From the NCBI GenBank assembly GCA_052388135.1, contig JBQTIM010000109.1:1-30562 (forward strand): a DNA stretch of 30,562 nucleotides. The letters run 5' to 3'. The notes beneath the pieces are model-generated. The model was given only the letters and a program-made list of their open reading frames with translations. It was not told the DNA's origin and did not search any database. Position numbers and translations under genes: made by a program. This document shows positions 7,850-16,093 of the stretch, one piece after another. Every line of letters begins with the position of its first letter. Position 1 is the stretch's first letter. Source of the DNA: JBQTIM01 sp052388135. GTDB taxonomy: Bacteria; Elusimicrobiota; Elusimicrobia; FEN-1173.

Positions 7850-8652
7850 CGCAGATCCAGACCGCCCTTCCGCCCCTTCCGCCCGCTCCCGAAAGCCCGC
7901 TGACGGCCTCCGTCCGAAATTACTGGGACGAGCACATCCACGACCTCGCGGTGGTCAAGCACCCCGTGGGCAGCCCGGGTTTCTTCCGCGATCTGGACGA
8001 CTATCGCTTCGACAAGCTGCGCTACTTGCCCCGCGTGGTGGATTTTTCAGCCTACGCGGGAAGGAAGTTCCTGGAGATCGGCTGCGGCGCGGGAGTGGAC
8101 TTGGTCCGCTTCGCCCGCGGCGGCGCGCAGGCGACCGGGGTGGACCTTTCGCGCACGGCCGTGTCTCTGGCGCGGGCCAATTTCGCCCAGCAGGGGCTGT
8201 CCGCGGATTTGCGGGTGATGGACGGCGAGCGGCTGGAGTTCGACGACGAAAGCTTCGACGTGGTTTACGCCCACGGCGTCCTCCAATACACCGCCGACCC
8301 GGCTCGGATGATACGGGAAATCCGCCGGGTGCTGAAGCCCCGCGGGGAGGCCATCCTCATGGTTTACAACCGCGTCTCCTGGCTGAACCTGTTGTCCAAG
8401 GTGTTGAAAGTGGCGCTGGAGCACGAGGACGCTCCGGTGCTGAGGAAATATTCCATCCCTGAATTCCGCCGCCTGCTGGGGGATTTCTCCCGCGCTCGGC
8501 TGGTGGTGGAGAGGTTCCCCGTCAAGAGCCGCCTCCACGGCGGAATCAAGGGATTCGTTTACAACACCTGCTTCGTCGGGCTCTTTCATCTCCTGCCCAA
8601 GGCTTTGGTGCGCCCCTTCGGGTGGCACATCATGGCCATGGCGCAGAAATAA
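7840..8652 (+). CDS. SAM-dependent class I methyltransferase
   Basis: 270 residues from the ATG at 7840, chosen because GGAGG lies at 7831-7835 and homology starts here. The frame is open further upstream only as a shadow of asnB. Motif I LEIGCGAGVD (78-87), TGVDLSRTAV (acidic end of beta 2), FDVVYAHGVLQY (motif for beta 4) and RRVLKPRGEAILMVYN give a standard Methyltransf_11-type fold. The C-terminal part is hydrophobic in places (FVYNTCFVGLFHLLPKALV), suggesting contact with a membrane or lipid substrate. The 10-base overlap with asnB implies translational coupling. It probably methylates a sugar or lipid intermediate of the locus. The substrate is not deducible. Confidence 0.88.
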   Translation: MPLTQIQTALPPLPPAPESPLTASVRNYWDEHIHDLAVVKHPVGSPGFFRDLDDYRFDKLRYLPRVVDFSAYAGRKFLEIGCGAGVDLVRFARGGAQATGVDLSRTAVSLARANFAQQGLSADLRVMDGERLEFDDESFDVVYAHGVLQYTADPARMIREIRRVLKPRGEAILMVYNRVSWLNLLSKVLKVALEHEDAPVLRKYSIPEFRRLLGDFSRARLVVERFPVKSRLHGGIKGFVYNTCFVGLFHLLPKALVRPFGWHIMAMAQK

Positions 8653-8655
8653 GCC

Positions 8656-10371
8656 ATGAAGCGCGACCCCGGCGCCCTGGCCCGAAAAGTTTACGACGTC
8701 GCCGTCGTGGGAGGCGGCGTTTACGGCGCGGCGCTCGCCTGGGAAGCGGCTTCCCGAGGGCTTTCCGTGGCGCTGGTGGACAAGGGTGACTTCGGAGGCC
8801 GAACCTCGGCCAACACGCTGAAGATCATCCACGGAGGCCTGCGCTATCTCCAGCAGGCCGACTTTCCCCGCATGCGGCAATCCATCCAGGAACGCCGCGC
8901 GCTCCTGCGCATCGCTCCCCATTTGGTGCGGCCGCTTCCCTGCCTCATGCCGGTCCATGAGGACGCTGGCCCCGGGCGGGAGCTGCTGGCGCTGGCCCTG
9001 AAGATCAACGATCTCATCGCCTACGACCGCAACGAGGGCATCACCGATCCCGAGCGCCGCTTGCCGGCGGGACGCATGGTCTCGGCGGAGGAATGCCGGC
9101 GCCTGCTCCCCGGCGTCCGGGAAGACCGCCTGGCGGGGGGCGCCCTGTGGTACGACGGCGTCATGCCCCATCCGGGCCGCCTCACGCTGGCCTTCCTGCG
9201 CTCCGCTTGCGAGGCGGGCGCGCAGATCGCCAACTACGTGGAGGTGAAAAACTTCCTCAGGGACGACAGCCGCATCACGGGCGTGGTGGCTCAAGACCTG
9301 CTGACGGGCGAACCCCTGGCCATCCAGGCGCGGCTGGTGATCAACGCCGCCGGGCCGTGGATCAACCGGTTGCTGGGCCTCTTGCGCGGCTACCGGAAGA
9401 AGCCCAAATTTCCCTTCACGAAAGCCATGAACCTCGTGATCCGGCGCCCGCTTGTGGAAAACTGCGCCGCGGCGGTGTCCAGGCCGGGCGGGCCGGTCCT
9501 GTTCCTGGTTCCGTGGCGGGGCGCGACGCTGGCGGGCACCTGCCACATGCCCTACGCAGGCGATCCCGATCTGTCGGGCCCCGCCGAGCGCGAAATACTG
9601 GATTTCCTTCTCGAAGTGAACCGCGCCATGCCCGGCGCCGGCCTGCGGCGCGAGGACGTTTCCTTCGTCTACAGCGGCCAGCTTCCCGGCTGCGAACAGC
9701 CGGCGGAGAGCGGGCGGGTGAGCCTGATGAAGCACTACAAGATACTGGATCATGGAAGCGAGGACGGCATCGAGGGCCTCATGTCCGTGGTGGGCGTCAA
9801 ATACACCACGGCGCGGTCCGTGGCGGAGAAGGCCGTGGACCAGGCGTTCCGAAAACTGGAGAAAACGCCGCCGCCTTCCTTCACCTCGGCGACGCCTCTT
9901 CACGGCGGGAGCGTGGGGCGCTTTTCCCCGTACGTGGCAGGCCTGATCGCCCGCCGGCCCGCCGGCCTGGACGACGCCTCCCTGGAGCGTCTGGCCTCCC
10001 TTTACGGGTCCGGCCACGCGGAGGTCCTGGAATGCCTGGACGAAAAGGAGCCCGGGCCGCCGGCGCGGCGCCTGCTGGCGGCGGAGGTGCGCCACGCCGT
10101 GCGCAACGAAATGGCCGTGAAACTTTCCGATGCCGTGATGCGGCGCCTGGAGCTGGGAACCGCCGGCGACCCCGGCGGCGACCTGGAGTTTTGCGCCGCC
10201 GTCATGGCGAGGGAGCTGGGCTGGACCCAGGTGAAACAGCGCCGCGAGATCGACGAGTGCCGCGCCTTGTTTCCGGCCAAATACGAAATCGTCCGAAAGT
10301 CCGAGGCGCCGTCTCTTGCGGACCATCTCATTTTGCAGAGCTCCGTGGAAAGGCTGGAACGCGCGACATGA
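8656..10371 (+). CDS. FAD-dependent oxidoreductase, divergent glycerol-3-phosphate dehydrogenase (GlpD) family
   Basis: 571 residues, starting 3 bases after the methyltransferase stop without a clear Shine-Dalgarno motif, so probably coupled. The dinucleotide-binding GGGVYG (19-24) and the long IHGGLRYLQQ and APHLVRPLPCLMP signatures identify the GlpD/GlpA flavoprotein family, with the usual extra C-terminal helical domain. Some family positions differ. The region normally reading like YxDGQxDDARL is YDGVMPHPGRL, and the usual GGKLTTYR near the FAD and substrate site is VGVKYTTAR. The canonical reaction is oxidation of glycerol-3-phosphate to dihydroxyacetone phosphate with electrons to quinone. 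The altered motifs and glycan-locus setting suggest a related polyol-phosphate or lipid substrate. That is inference. Confidence 0.82.
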   Translation: MKRDPGALARKVYDVAVVGGGVYGAALAWEAASRGLSVALVDKGDFGGRTSANTLKIIHGGLRYLQQADFPRMRQSIQERRALLRIAPHLVRPLPCLMPVHEDAGPGRELLALALKINDLIAYDRNEGITDPERRLPAGRMVSAEECRRLLPGVREDRLAGGALWYDGVMPHPGRLTLAFLRSACEAGAQIANYVEVKNFLRDDSRITGVVAQDLLTGEPLAIQARLVINAAGPWINRLLGLLRGYRKKPKFPFTKAMNLVIRRPLVENCAAAVSRPGGPVLFLVPWRGATLAGTCHMPYAGDPDLSGPAEREILDFLLEVNRAMPGAGLRREDVSFVYSGQLPGCEQPAESGRVSLMKHYKILDHGSEDGIEGLMSVVGVKYTTARSVAEKAVDQAFRKLEKTPPPSFTSATPLHGGSVGRFSPYVAGLIARRPAGLDDASLERLASLYGSGHAEVLECLDEKEPGPPARRLLAAEVRHAVRNEMAVKLSDAVMRRLELGTAGDPGGDLEFCAAVMARELGWTQVKQRREIDECRALFPAKYEIVRKSEAPSLADHLILQSSVERLERAT

Positions 10372-10408
10372 CGCATTTGTCTTTTGATACGGAACCGGGA
10401 CGGCCGGC

Positions 10409-11386
10409 ATGAAAGCCTTGGTGACGGGGGTTTCGGGATTCACCGGCTCCCATCTGGCGCGGGCCTTGCTGGAGCGAGGCTACGAGGTGCACGGCTTCGT
10501 GCGCTCCGCCGGGCGCGCCGCCGGCCTCGCCGGGGAAGGGGTCGTCCTTCGCGAAGGGAACCTGACGGACGGGGATTCGGTGGCGCGGGCGGTGGAAGGG
10601 ATGGACGCTGTCTACCACATCGCCGCCTCCTACCGGGAAGCCGGCCTGCCGGACGCCGAATACCACAACGTCAACGTCCTGGGCACCAAGCATGTGCTGG
10701 ACGCGGCCCTGCGCGGAGGCGTCAAGCGTTTGGTGCATTGCAGCACCGTGGGGGTTCACGGACACGTGGAGAACCCTCCCGCCGACGAAGAGGCGCCCTT
10801 CAACCCGGGCGATCCGTACCAGCGCACCAAGCTGGAGGGGGAGAAGCTGGTCCTGGATTACGTCGCCCGCGGCTTGCCGGCGGCCGTTTTTCGGCCGGTG
10901 GGCATCTACGGCCCCGGGGACCGCCGGTTCCTCAAACTTTTTCGCGCCATCCGCAAGGGGACCTTCGTCATGTTCGGAAAAGGCGACGTGCTCTACCATC
11001 TGACCTACATCGACGATCTGGTGCGGGGCATCATCGCCTGCGGTGAAAACGAAAAGGCCCTGGGGCAGGTGTTCATCATCGCGGGGGAGAAAGCCACCAC
11101 TTTGCGCGAGCTGGCCGACCGCATCGCCGCCGTGTTGGGCGTGCGGCCGCCGCGCTGGCGCCTGCCCTTCGGCGCGCTTTGGACGGCCTCGATTTTGTGC
11201 GAAGGGATTTGCCGTCCCCTGGGCCTGGAGCCCCCGCTCTTCCGCCGCCGCGCCGATTTTTTTCGCAAAGACCGCGCCTTCAACGCCTCGAAGATCGCCC
11301 GCCTCTTGGACGTTCAGCCTCAGGTGAATTTGGAGGAAGGCCTGCGCCGCACCGCCGGCTGGTACCGGACGGCGGGCCTGATATGA
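10409..11386 (+). CDS. Extended SDR, NAD(P)-dependent epimerase/dehydratase-like
   Basis: 325 residues. The N-terminal TGVSGFTG (GxxGxxG, residues 7-13) binds NAD(P). The active-site Tyr-x3-Lys is Y137QRTK141, preceded by HCSTVGVHG, which supplies the catalytic Ser/Thr. FRPVGIYGPGD and YIDDLVRGI are typical of extended SDRs of the nucleotide-sugar epimerase, dihydroflavonol reductase and 3-beta-hydroxysteroid dehydrogenase group. The substrate-binding C-terminal half does not resolve which. The last codon overlaps the next gene (ATGA), so the two are coupled. In this locus it most likely makes or modifies a nucleotide-sugar, or reduces a lipid-linked keto group. The start lies 37 bases after the previous gene with a weak GGGACGG-type ribosome site. 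Confidence 0.87.
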   Translation: MKALVTGVSGFTGSHLARALLERGYEVHGFVRSAGRAAGLAGEGVVLREGNLTDGDSVARAVEGMDAVYHIAASYREAGLPDAEYHNVNVLGTKHVLDAALRGGVKRLVHCSTVGVHGHVENPPADEEAPFNPGDPYQRTKLEGEKLVLDYVARGLPAAVFRPVGIYGPGDRRFLKLFRAIRKGTFVMFGKGDVLYHLTYIDDLVRGIIACGENEKALGQVFIIAGEKATTLRELADRIAAVLGVRPPRWRLPFGALWTASILCEGICRPLGLEPPLFRRRADFFRKDRAFNASKIARLLDVQPQVNLEEGLRRTAGWYRTAGLI

Positions 11387-12360
11387 AGCGGAAGGTTTCC
11401 CGGGCCGTCATGTTGGCCGTGGGCCTGGGGGTCATGGCATGGCTTCTGGCCCAGGTCAATCTTCGGCACATGGGGCAACTCCTCAAGAACGCCAACATGG
11501 TTTACATGGCCCTCGGTCTGGCCATGATGTACCTGCAGTTCCACCTGTCGGCCATGCGGTGGAACGTACTCCTTCGCTTCCGAGGCATCCGCGTGCCCTT
11601 GCATCGCTTGGTGAACAGCTATCTGGCGGGAAATTTCGTCTCGTCCTTTTTGCCCAGCCGTTACTGCGGCGACGTCTACCGCGCCTACGACGTGGGCGTC
11701 GCCAGCGGGAGGGCTTTCGATTCAGCCGCCGCGGTGTTTTTGGAGCGGCTGACGGGGCTTTTGGTGCTGGTGTCTCTCGGCTTCGGCGCGTCCCTCTTCA
11801 GCCGCGACCTCACGGGCGATTGGCGGTTGAGCTTTTTGATCACAGCGGCTTACGGCGCTCTCTTCATCGGGGTATGGCTGGTGTTCAGCGAGGCGGCCCA
11901 TCGCGCTCTGGTCCGGCTGCTGGCGGCTTGCCGGCTGGCGCGCCTGGCGGAAGCGGTGGTCCGGTTTCACGCCGCCGTGGCGTCCTACCGCGGCGAATGG
12001 GCTCTTTTCACCCGCATCAGCCTGTTGTCCCTCCTGTTTTACGCCCAGGCGTTCTGCATCGTTTACGTGTCGGCCGCGGCGGTGCACGCCCGCGTTCCCT
12101 GGCTCTACATCGCCCAGGTGGTGCCCCTGGTCTTCGTGTTGGAGGCCCTGCCCATCTCCATCAACGGGCTGGGGGTTCGCGAGGGCGTTTTGACTTTCTT
12201 CCTGGTGAAGTTTGGACTGCCGGTCGAACAAGCGCTGGCGGTCTCATTGGTGCTGTTGTTGTTCCGGCTTGTGTTTACGGCGTGGGGCGGGGCGATTTTC
12301 CTGGGCGGAATCCTGTCCAAGAAAGCGGACCTCCCCGTCGGAGTCCTGGCGAAAACATGA
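11383..12360 (+). CDS. LPG-synthase-TM / UPF0104 family integral membrane protein
   Basis: 325 residues from the ATG at 11383, chosen because it forms an ATGA overlap with the preceding stop. About seven to eight membrane helices are visible, beginning with AVMLAVGLGVMAWLLAQV. Family signatures are the ALSAMRWNVLLRF-like segment (FHLSAMRWNVLLRFRG), SYLAGNFVSSFLPSRYCGDVYRAY, and the late ALPISINGLGVREGVLTFFLV. The last resembles the conserved P-x(4-6)-GxxE region of the lysylphosphatidylglycerol synthetase transmembrane domain family. In MprF this domain flips lipids. Stand-alone members near glycan genes are often proposed to move or handle lipid-linked intermediates. A role in translocating the glycolipid made here is plausible but inferred. 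It also overlaps the next gene by ATGA. Confidence 0.87.
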   Translation: MKRKVSRAVMLAVGLGVMAWLLAQVNLRHMGQLLKNANMVYMALGLAMMYLQFHLSAMRWNVLLRFRGIRVPLHRLVNSYLAGNFVSSFLPSRYCGDVYRAYDVGVASGRAFDSAAAVFLERLTGLLVLVSLGFGASLFSRDLTGDWRLSFLITAAYGALFIGVWLVFSEAAHRALVRLLAACRLARLAEAVVRFHAAVASYRGEWALFTRISLLSLLFYAQAFCIVYVSAAAVHARVPWLYIAQVVPLVFVLEALPISINGLGVREGVLTFFLVKFGLPVEQALAVSLVLLLFRLVFTAWGGAIFLGGILSKKADLPVGVLAKT

Positions 12361-12944
12361 ACCTGCAAACGTTGACGCGCACGCTGGGGCGCTACCTTCT
12401 GCCCTGTTTCGCCCGCAGCCTTTACTATTCCCTGCGCTATCGCTGCCTGGTGAGCGCCCGGGCGGATCTGCAATTGTCGTCCCAAATCCGCCTGTCGCCG
12501 GGGGTGAACATCCGGCCTTACGTCCGGCTCATCACCACCACGGGCGCCATCACGCTGGGCAAGCATTGCGGCGTCAACAGCTTCACCATGTTGGCGGCCG
12601 GCTCGGCGCCCATCGCGGTGGGAGATTACGTCAACATCGGGCCCAACGTCACGCTCATCGCCGGAAACTACGGCTTCGACGATCCGGACACGCCCATGAT
12701 GTTCCAAAAGAAAACCGACCTGGGGATCGTCGTTGAAGACGACGTTTGGATCGGAGCGGGGGCCGTGATCCTGGACGGAGTGCGGCTCGGCCGAGGCTGC
12801 GTCATCGGAGCCGGCGCGGTGGTCACGCGGGACGTGCCGCCTCTTTCCATCGCCGTGGGAAACCCGGCGCGGGTCGTCCGGCGGCGGGGCGAGGCGCGGG
12901 CGCGCGCCGCTGTCCGCGAACGCGCGCTGGAAGCCGCGGTTTAA
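12357..12944 (+). CDS. Left-handed beta-helix (hexapeptide) acyltransferase
   Basis: 195 residues, ATGA overlap with the preceding gene. The N-terminal 35 residues are amphipathic and basic. From about residue 45 onward the hexapeptide pattern is clear (ITLGKHCGVNSF, IAVGDYVNIGPNVTLIAG, IVVEDDVWIGAGAVILDGVRLGRGCVIGAGAVVTRDV), followed by the GNPARVVR cap. This is the CatB/maltose-acetyltransferase-type fold that transfers acetyl or other acyl groups from acyl-CoA to sugars. The loop that normally carries the catalytic His as NHGFDD reads NYGFDDPDTPM here, with Tyr105 in its place. Either another residue (for example His70) serves, or activity is altered. O-acetylation of the glycan would be the expected task. 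Confidence 0.85.
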   Translation: MNLQTLTRTLGRYLLPCFARSLYYSLRYRCLVSARADLQLSSQIRLSPGVNIRPYVRLITTTGAITLGKHCGVNSFTMLAAGSAPIAVGDYVNIGPNVTLIAGNYGFDDPDTPMMFQKKTDLGIVVEDDVWIGAGAVILDGVRLGRGCVIGAGAVVTRDVPPLSIAVGNPARVVRRRGEARARAAVRERALEAAV

Positions 12945-13069
12945 CCAGACCCGTGCGCGACGGAATTCCGGCACACGTAAAATTTTCCAGCGTTCACGCC
13001 GCCGCCCGCCCTTCATCCTCGCCTCATTCGAAATTCAGAACGACGGCCCTTTGGGGGGGCGGAGTTCTC

Positions 13070-14413
13070 ATGGCTGCGATCTTCGCCGGAATGGAAGATC
13101 GTCCTCGTTGGGACGCGCTTTTGTTGTTGACCGCCGCGGCCGCCTGGATTCGTTTCGCGGCCGCCGGCATCGCCGACGGGGGAAGACCCGCGCGCGCGGC
13201 CCTGGGCGCCGCGACTTCAGGCCTGGCCGCCTGGCTTTGGACTTCCGCATGGGGGGCATGGGCGCCCCTGTGGGTCGGTATCGTGACCGGCTTGGCGGCG
13301 GGCGTGACAACGAGTTTTATTCGAGGCCGTTACGCGCTGCACGCGGCCGGAGCCGCGGCCGCGCTGGCAAGCGGATGGGCTTCTCTGCCGTCCTTGCCGA
13401 TCCTTTTGCTGGTGCCGGCGATGGCGGGTTTTGTGTGGCTGGGCTGGATCATGGACGAGCTTTACGCGCGCTCGGCGCGGGGTGTCCGAACGGCCGTTTA
13501 TTTCGCTCCTGCGGCCTTGAGCCTGGCGGCCGCGATCCTTCATCCCGGCGAGACGAAAACGTTGACGCGATTTCTCGCCGTCTCGGGACGGCATCTTTAC
13601 GCCGTCGCTTTGGCGTCTTACGCGCCGGGAGAAAAAATCACGCTGGACAGCGGCGCGGCGGCCTGGTGGAAGAGGCCGCGGCGAACGCACAACGCGAAAA
13701 GCGCCCTGTTGTTCCACGGCGCCCACTCCGGCGGGGCGCGCCAGCCGGCGGCATTCGTGCTCCGTCAGATTTTGATGTCGGCGGGTTACGCCGTATTATC
13801 GGTGGACCATCCCGGCTACGGCGCCAGCCCTTTGCCATTTCCGAGAGCGGAAGCGGAGGACTGGAACCCCGCGCCCACGGCTTTGGCCGCGCACGCGTTT
13901 CTGGAGCGGGAGGGCGCGCGGCCGGTTTTGGCCATGGGCCATTCCATGGGATGCTCGGACGCTCTGCGTCTGGCCGCCGCCGGAAGGCCGCTGGAGGCCG
14001 TCGTCCTCTTCGGCGCCGGCCGCCAGGACGCTGAACGCGAAGATTACTGGCGCCGGCGGTTCCGAACAGACCGCAGGATGAGCGAGGATATTTCGCTGGA
14101 GACTTTCCGCAAGGTGCGGGCGTTTTATGATGCTTACGCTCACGCGAGGGCCTTGCCGCCGGACCATCCGCCGGTCCTGTTTGTGGAATTCGGGCGGGAA
14201 CATGCCGACGTGGCGGCGGGCCGCCTCGCGGTGTTCGAAGCCATCCCGGGCTGCAAGGCCCGCGCCCGCCTCGAGGAAACCGGCCACTATTTCGACGCCG
14301 TGTCCGTCGGGCCCCTGGTCTTGGGCCGGTTCGGTTCCACGCGTCGGGCGGCCGTCCTATTGAATACGTATGTCGCTGCTTCGGAGGCCGGCTCATGGAA
14401 ATCAACGCTTTAG
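13070..14413 (+). CDS. Membrane-anchored alpha/beta hydrolase
   Basis: 447 residues from ATG 13070, chosen over in-frame upstream codons because GGAG lies five bases before it. Residues 15-160 contain about six hydrophobic segments, then residues about 205-447 form an alpha/beta hydrolase. Visible elements are LLFHGAHSGG (oxyanion turn, 213-222), VDHPGYGASP, the nucleophile elbow GHSMG (Ser292), a likely acid Asp380 in EFGREHAD, and His406 in ETGHYFD. The fusion of a multi-helix membrane domain to this hydrolase is uncommon. It suggests an enzyme acting on a lipid or lipid-linked acyl group, such as deacylating a glycolipid. The 125 bases upstream (12945-13069) hold no recognisable gene. Its 3' end overlaps the next start by 19 bases. 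The substrate is unknown. Confidence 0.78.
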   Translation: MAAIFAGMEDRPRWDALLLLTAAAAWIRFAAAGIADGGRPARAALGAATSGLAAWLWTSAWGAWAPLWVGIVTGLAAGVTTSFIRGRYALHAAGAAAALASGWASLPSLPILLLVPAMAGFVWLGWIMDELYARSARGVRTAVYFAPAALSLAAAILHPGETKTLTRFLAVSGRHLYAVALASYAPGEKITLDSGAAAWWKRPRRTHNAKSALLFHGAHSGGARQPAAFVLRQILMSAGYAVLSVDHPGYGASPLPFPRAEAEDWNPAPTALAAHAFLEREGARPVLAMGHSMGCSDALRLAAAGRPLEAVVLFGAGRQDAEREDYWRRRFRTDRRMSEDISLETFRKVRAFYDAYAHARALPPDHPPVLFVEFGREHADVAAGRLAVFEAIPGCKARARLEETGHYFDAVSVGPLVLGRFGSTRRAAVLLNTYVAASEAGSWKSTL

Positions 14414-16056
14414 CGACGCCCGCGGCGGAAAGAGGCGCCGGCTCTTGCCGGGCGGTTGTCCGCGGGGACGTTCCGAGGACGCGGCGCTACGGTTTCGTTT
14501 TTCTCCTGGCCGCCGCGCTGGCGGGCGGCGCGGCCCTGCGTCTGGAGAATGTGGGCCGGTTCGGTTTTTGGACGGACGAGCTGTTCCAGGTGCTCGCGGC
14601 CAAATCTCTTTTGTCGGACGGCAGCCTGTACGTTCCCACGGTGGGGAGATACGACCGGGCCGTCCCGGTGACGTATTTAACGGCCGCTTCTTTCCGTTTG
14701 TTCGGAGAAAGCGAGGCGGCCGCCCGGGTCCCCTTCGTTCTCATCCACATGCTTTTCATCCTGGCGGCGACGCTGGCGCTGAAAAAGCTTTTTTCCGCCA
14801 GGACGGCCCTCGTGTTCGTTTTCGTCATGTGCTTCTCGCCCTTCGCCATCCGTCTGGCGCGGGAATGCCGTATGTACGCGCCCTTCCAGTTCGCCTTTTT
14901 CTTCACGGCGCTGGCGTTCTTCCTGGGCTTCGAGGACGCGCGGCCGCGGTCGGCGCGGAGCGGGCCCTGGGCGGCCCTGGAGGCGAAGCATGAGATCAAC
15001 GTGCTGAGGCTGGCCGTTTCCGCCGTGCTGTTCGTGGCGGCGCTGTCTTTGCATGAGCTGGCTTTTAATTTCGCTTTCGTCGTCGGCGGCTACGCGGCGG
15101 TCATGCTTCTTCGGCAATGGGCCGTCGGCGGGGCGCGCGAAGCGGCGGTCTCCAAATACGCCGTCGTTCTCGGGCTGTGCGCCGCCGGCTTTTTGTACCT
15201 GCTGGCTTTCGAAAGCAAATTTCTCGCGGGATTGTGGGCCGTGGCGCGCGGCGTGCCGGATTGGGCCCCCTACAAGGCCACCGACCACCACTTTTACCGC
15301 TATTTCCTGGCCGACGAGTATCCGGCCTTGTTTTACGCCTATCCCTTGGGCGCCTGCCTCCTGATCCGGCAGTATGGAAAAAAAGGCGTGTTTATGGTGA
15401 CGGCGTTCGTCGGCCTTTTCCTCCTGCATTCCTTCGTTTTCGGCCGCAAAGGCGACCGCTACATTTTCTACATTTTTCCGTTCTTCATCGCCGCGCCCGC
15501 CGCGCTTTTCGCCGCCCTCCTGCCCGCGGCCGCGGCGGCCGCGGCGCGGGCCGTGCCGTCGGCGGGGGCGGGCCGGATCGCCCGAGCCGGCCTTCTTTTG
15601 GCCATGGCCTACGGTCTCGGACAGCCTTGGCTGGAAAAGGCCCGCTTCGAGCCCGAAACCTGGCACCACATCGATTGGAAGAGCTTTCCCGGCGCGTCGG
15701 TGGAAAAGGCCAAGGCGGGGCCCGTGATGACCACGGACCCGCGGGCCTTTTTCTATTACCACGGCCGCATGCCGGACTTCTATTTCGTTGAAGAAAAAAG
15801 TCCTCGCTACGCCTACGAGCCCGGCTTGGTGGCTTCGCCGGAGCAACTCCACGCCATCCTGGACGGGAATCCCGGCCTTTCTTTCGTCACCACGGAGTGG
15901 CGGTTGAGCAACCGCGACTTCGTCGATCCCGAGTTGAGGGATATCATCCTGCGCCGCATGCGCGTCCGCGAGCGTTTGCCCGACGGGAGGACCGTCGTCC
16001 TGGAAACGCCGGAGCCGGAGAGTCCCATCCTCACCGCCGACAGCCGCGCGGGATGA
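14395..16056 (+). CDS. GT39/ArnT-like membrane glycosyltransferase, copy 1
   Basis: 553 residues, start supported by GGAGG at 14383-14387. After a basic N-terminus and a first helix (33-48), the first periplasmic loop carries RFGFWTDEL with the catalytic-type D61-E62 pair of GT-C enzymes. Conserved landmarks are YDRAVPVTYLTAASFRLFGESEAAAR, RECRMYAPFQ, YKATDHHFYRYFL and FGRKGDRYIFYIFPFF, with roughly ten or more helices. A soluble C-terminal part (from about 445) contains VMTTDPRAFFYYHGRMPDFY. Such enzymes move a sugar from a polyprenyl phosphate onto a lipid, glycan or protein outside the inner membrane. It is clearly paralogous to the next gene. A Tyr/Phe-rich pattern (YIFYIFPFF) near the last helices is shared by both. 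Confidence 0.86.
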   Translation: MEINALATPAAERGAGSCRAVVRGDVPRTRRYGFVFLLAAALAGGAALRLENVGRFGFWTDELFQVLAAKSLLSDGSLYVPTVGRYDRAVPVTYLTAASFRLFGESEAAARVPFVLIHMLFILAATLALKKLFSARTALVFVFVMCFSPFAIRLARECRMYAPFQFAFFFTALAFFLGFEDARPRSARSGPWAALEAKHEINVLRLAVSAVLFVAALSLHELAFNFAFVVGGYAAVMLLRQWAVGGAREAAVSKYAVVLGLCAAGFLYLLAFESKFLAGLWAVARGVPDWAPYKATDHHFYRYFLADEYPALFYAYPLGACLLIRQYGKKGVFMVTAFVGLFLLHSFVFGRKGDRYIFYIFPFFIAAPAALFAALLPAAAAAAARAVPSAGAGRIARAGLLLAMAYGLGQPWLEKARFEPETWHHIDWKSFPGASVEKAKAGPVMTTDPRAFFYYHGRMPDFYFVEEKSPRYAYEPGLVASPEQLHAILDGNPGLSFVTTEWRLSNRDFVDPELRDIILRRMRVRERLPDGRTVVLETPEPESPILTADSRAG

Positions 16057-16093
16057 CGCGGGCGACGGACGGCCGAATTTTTTCCTCCGCATT

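Noticed and set aside
8047..10443. Long open frame of 798 codons on the minus strand
   Set aside because: It is antisense to the methyltransferase and GlpD-like genes, whose proteins have clear family motifs. The antisense product has no recognisable domain and reflects scarce stops in GC-rich DNA.
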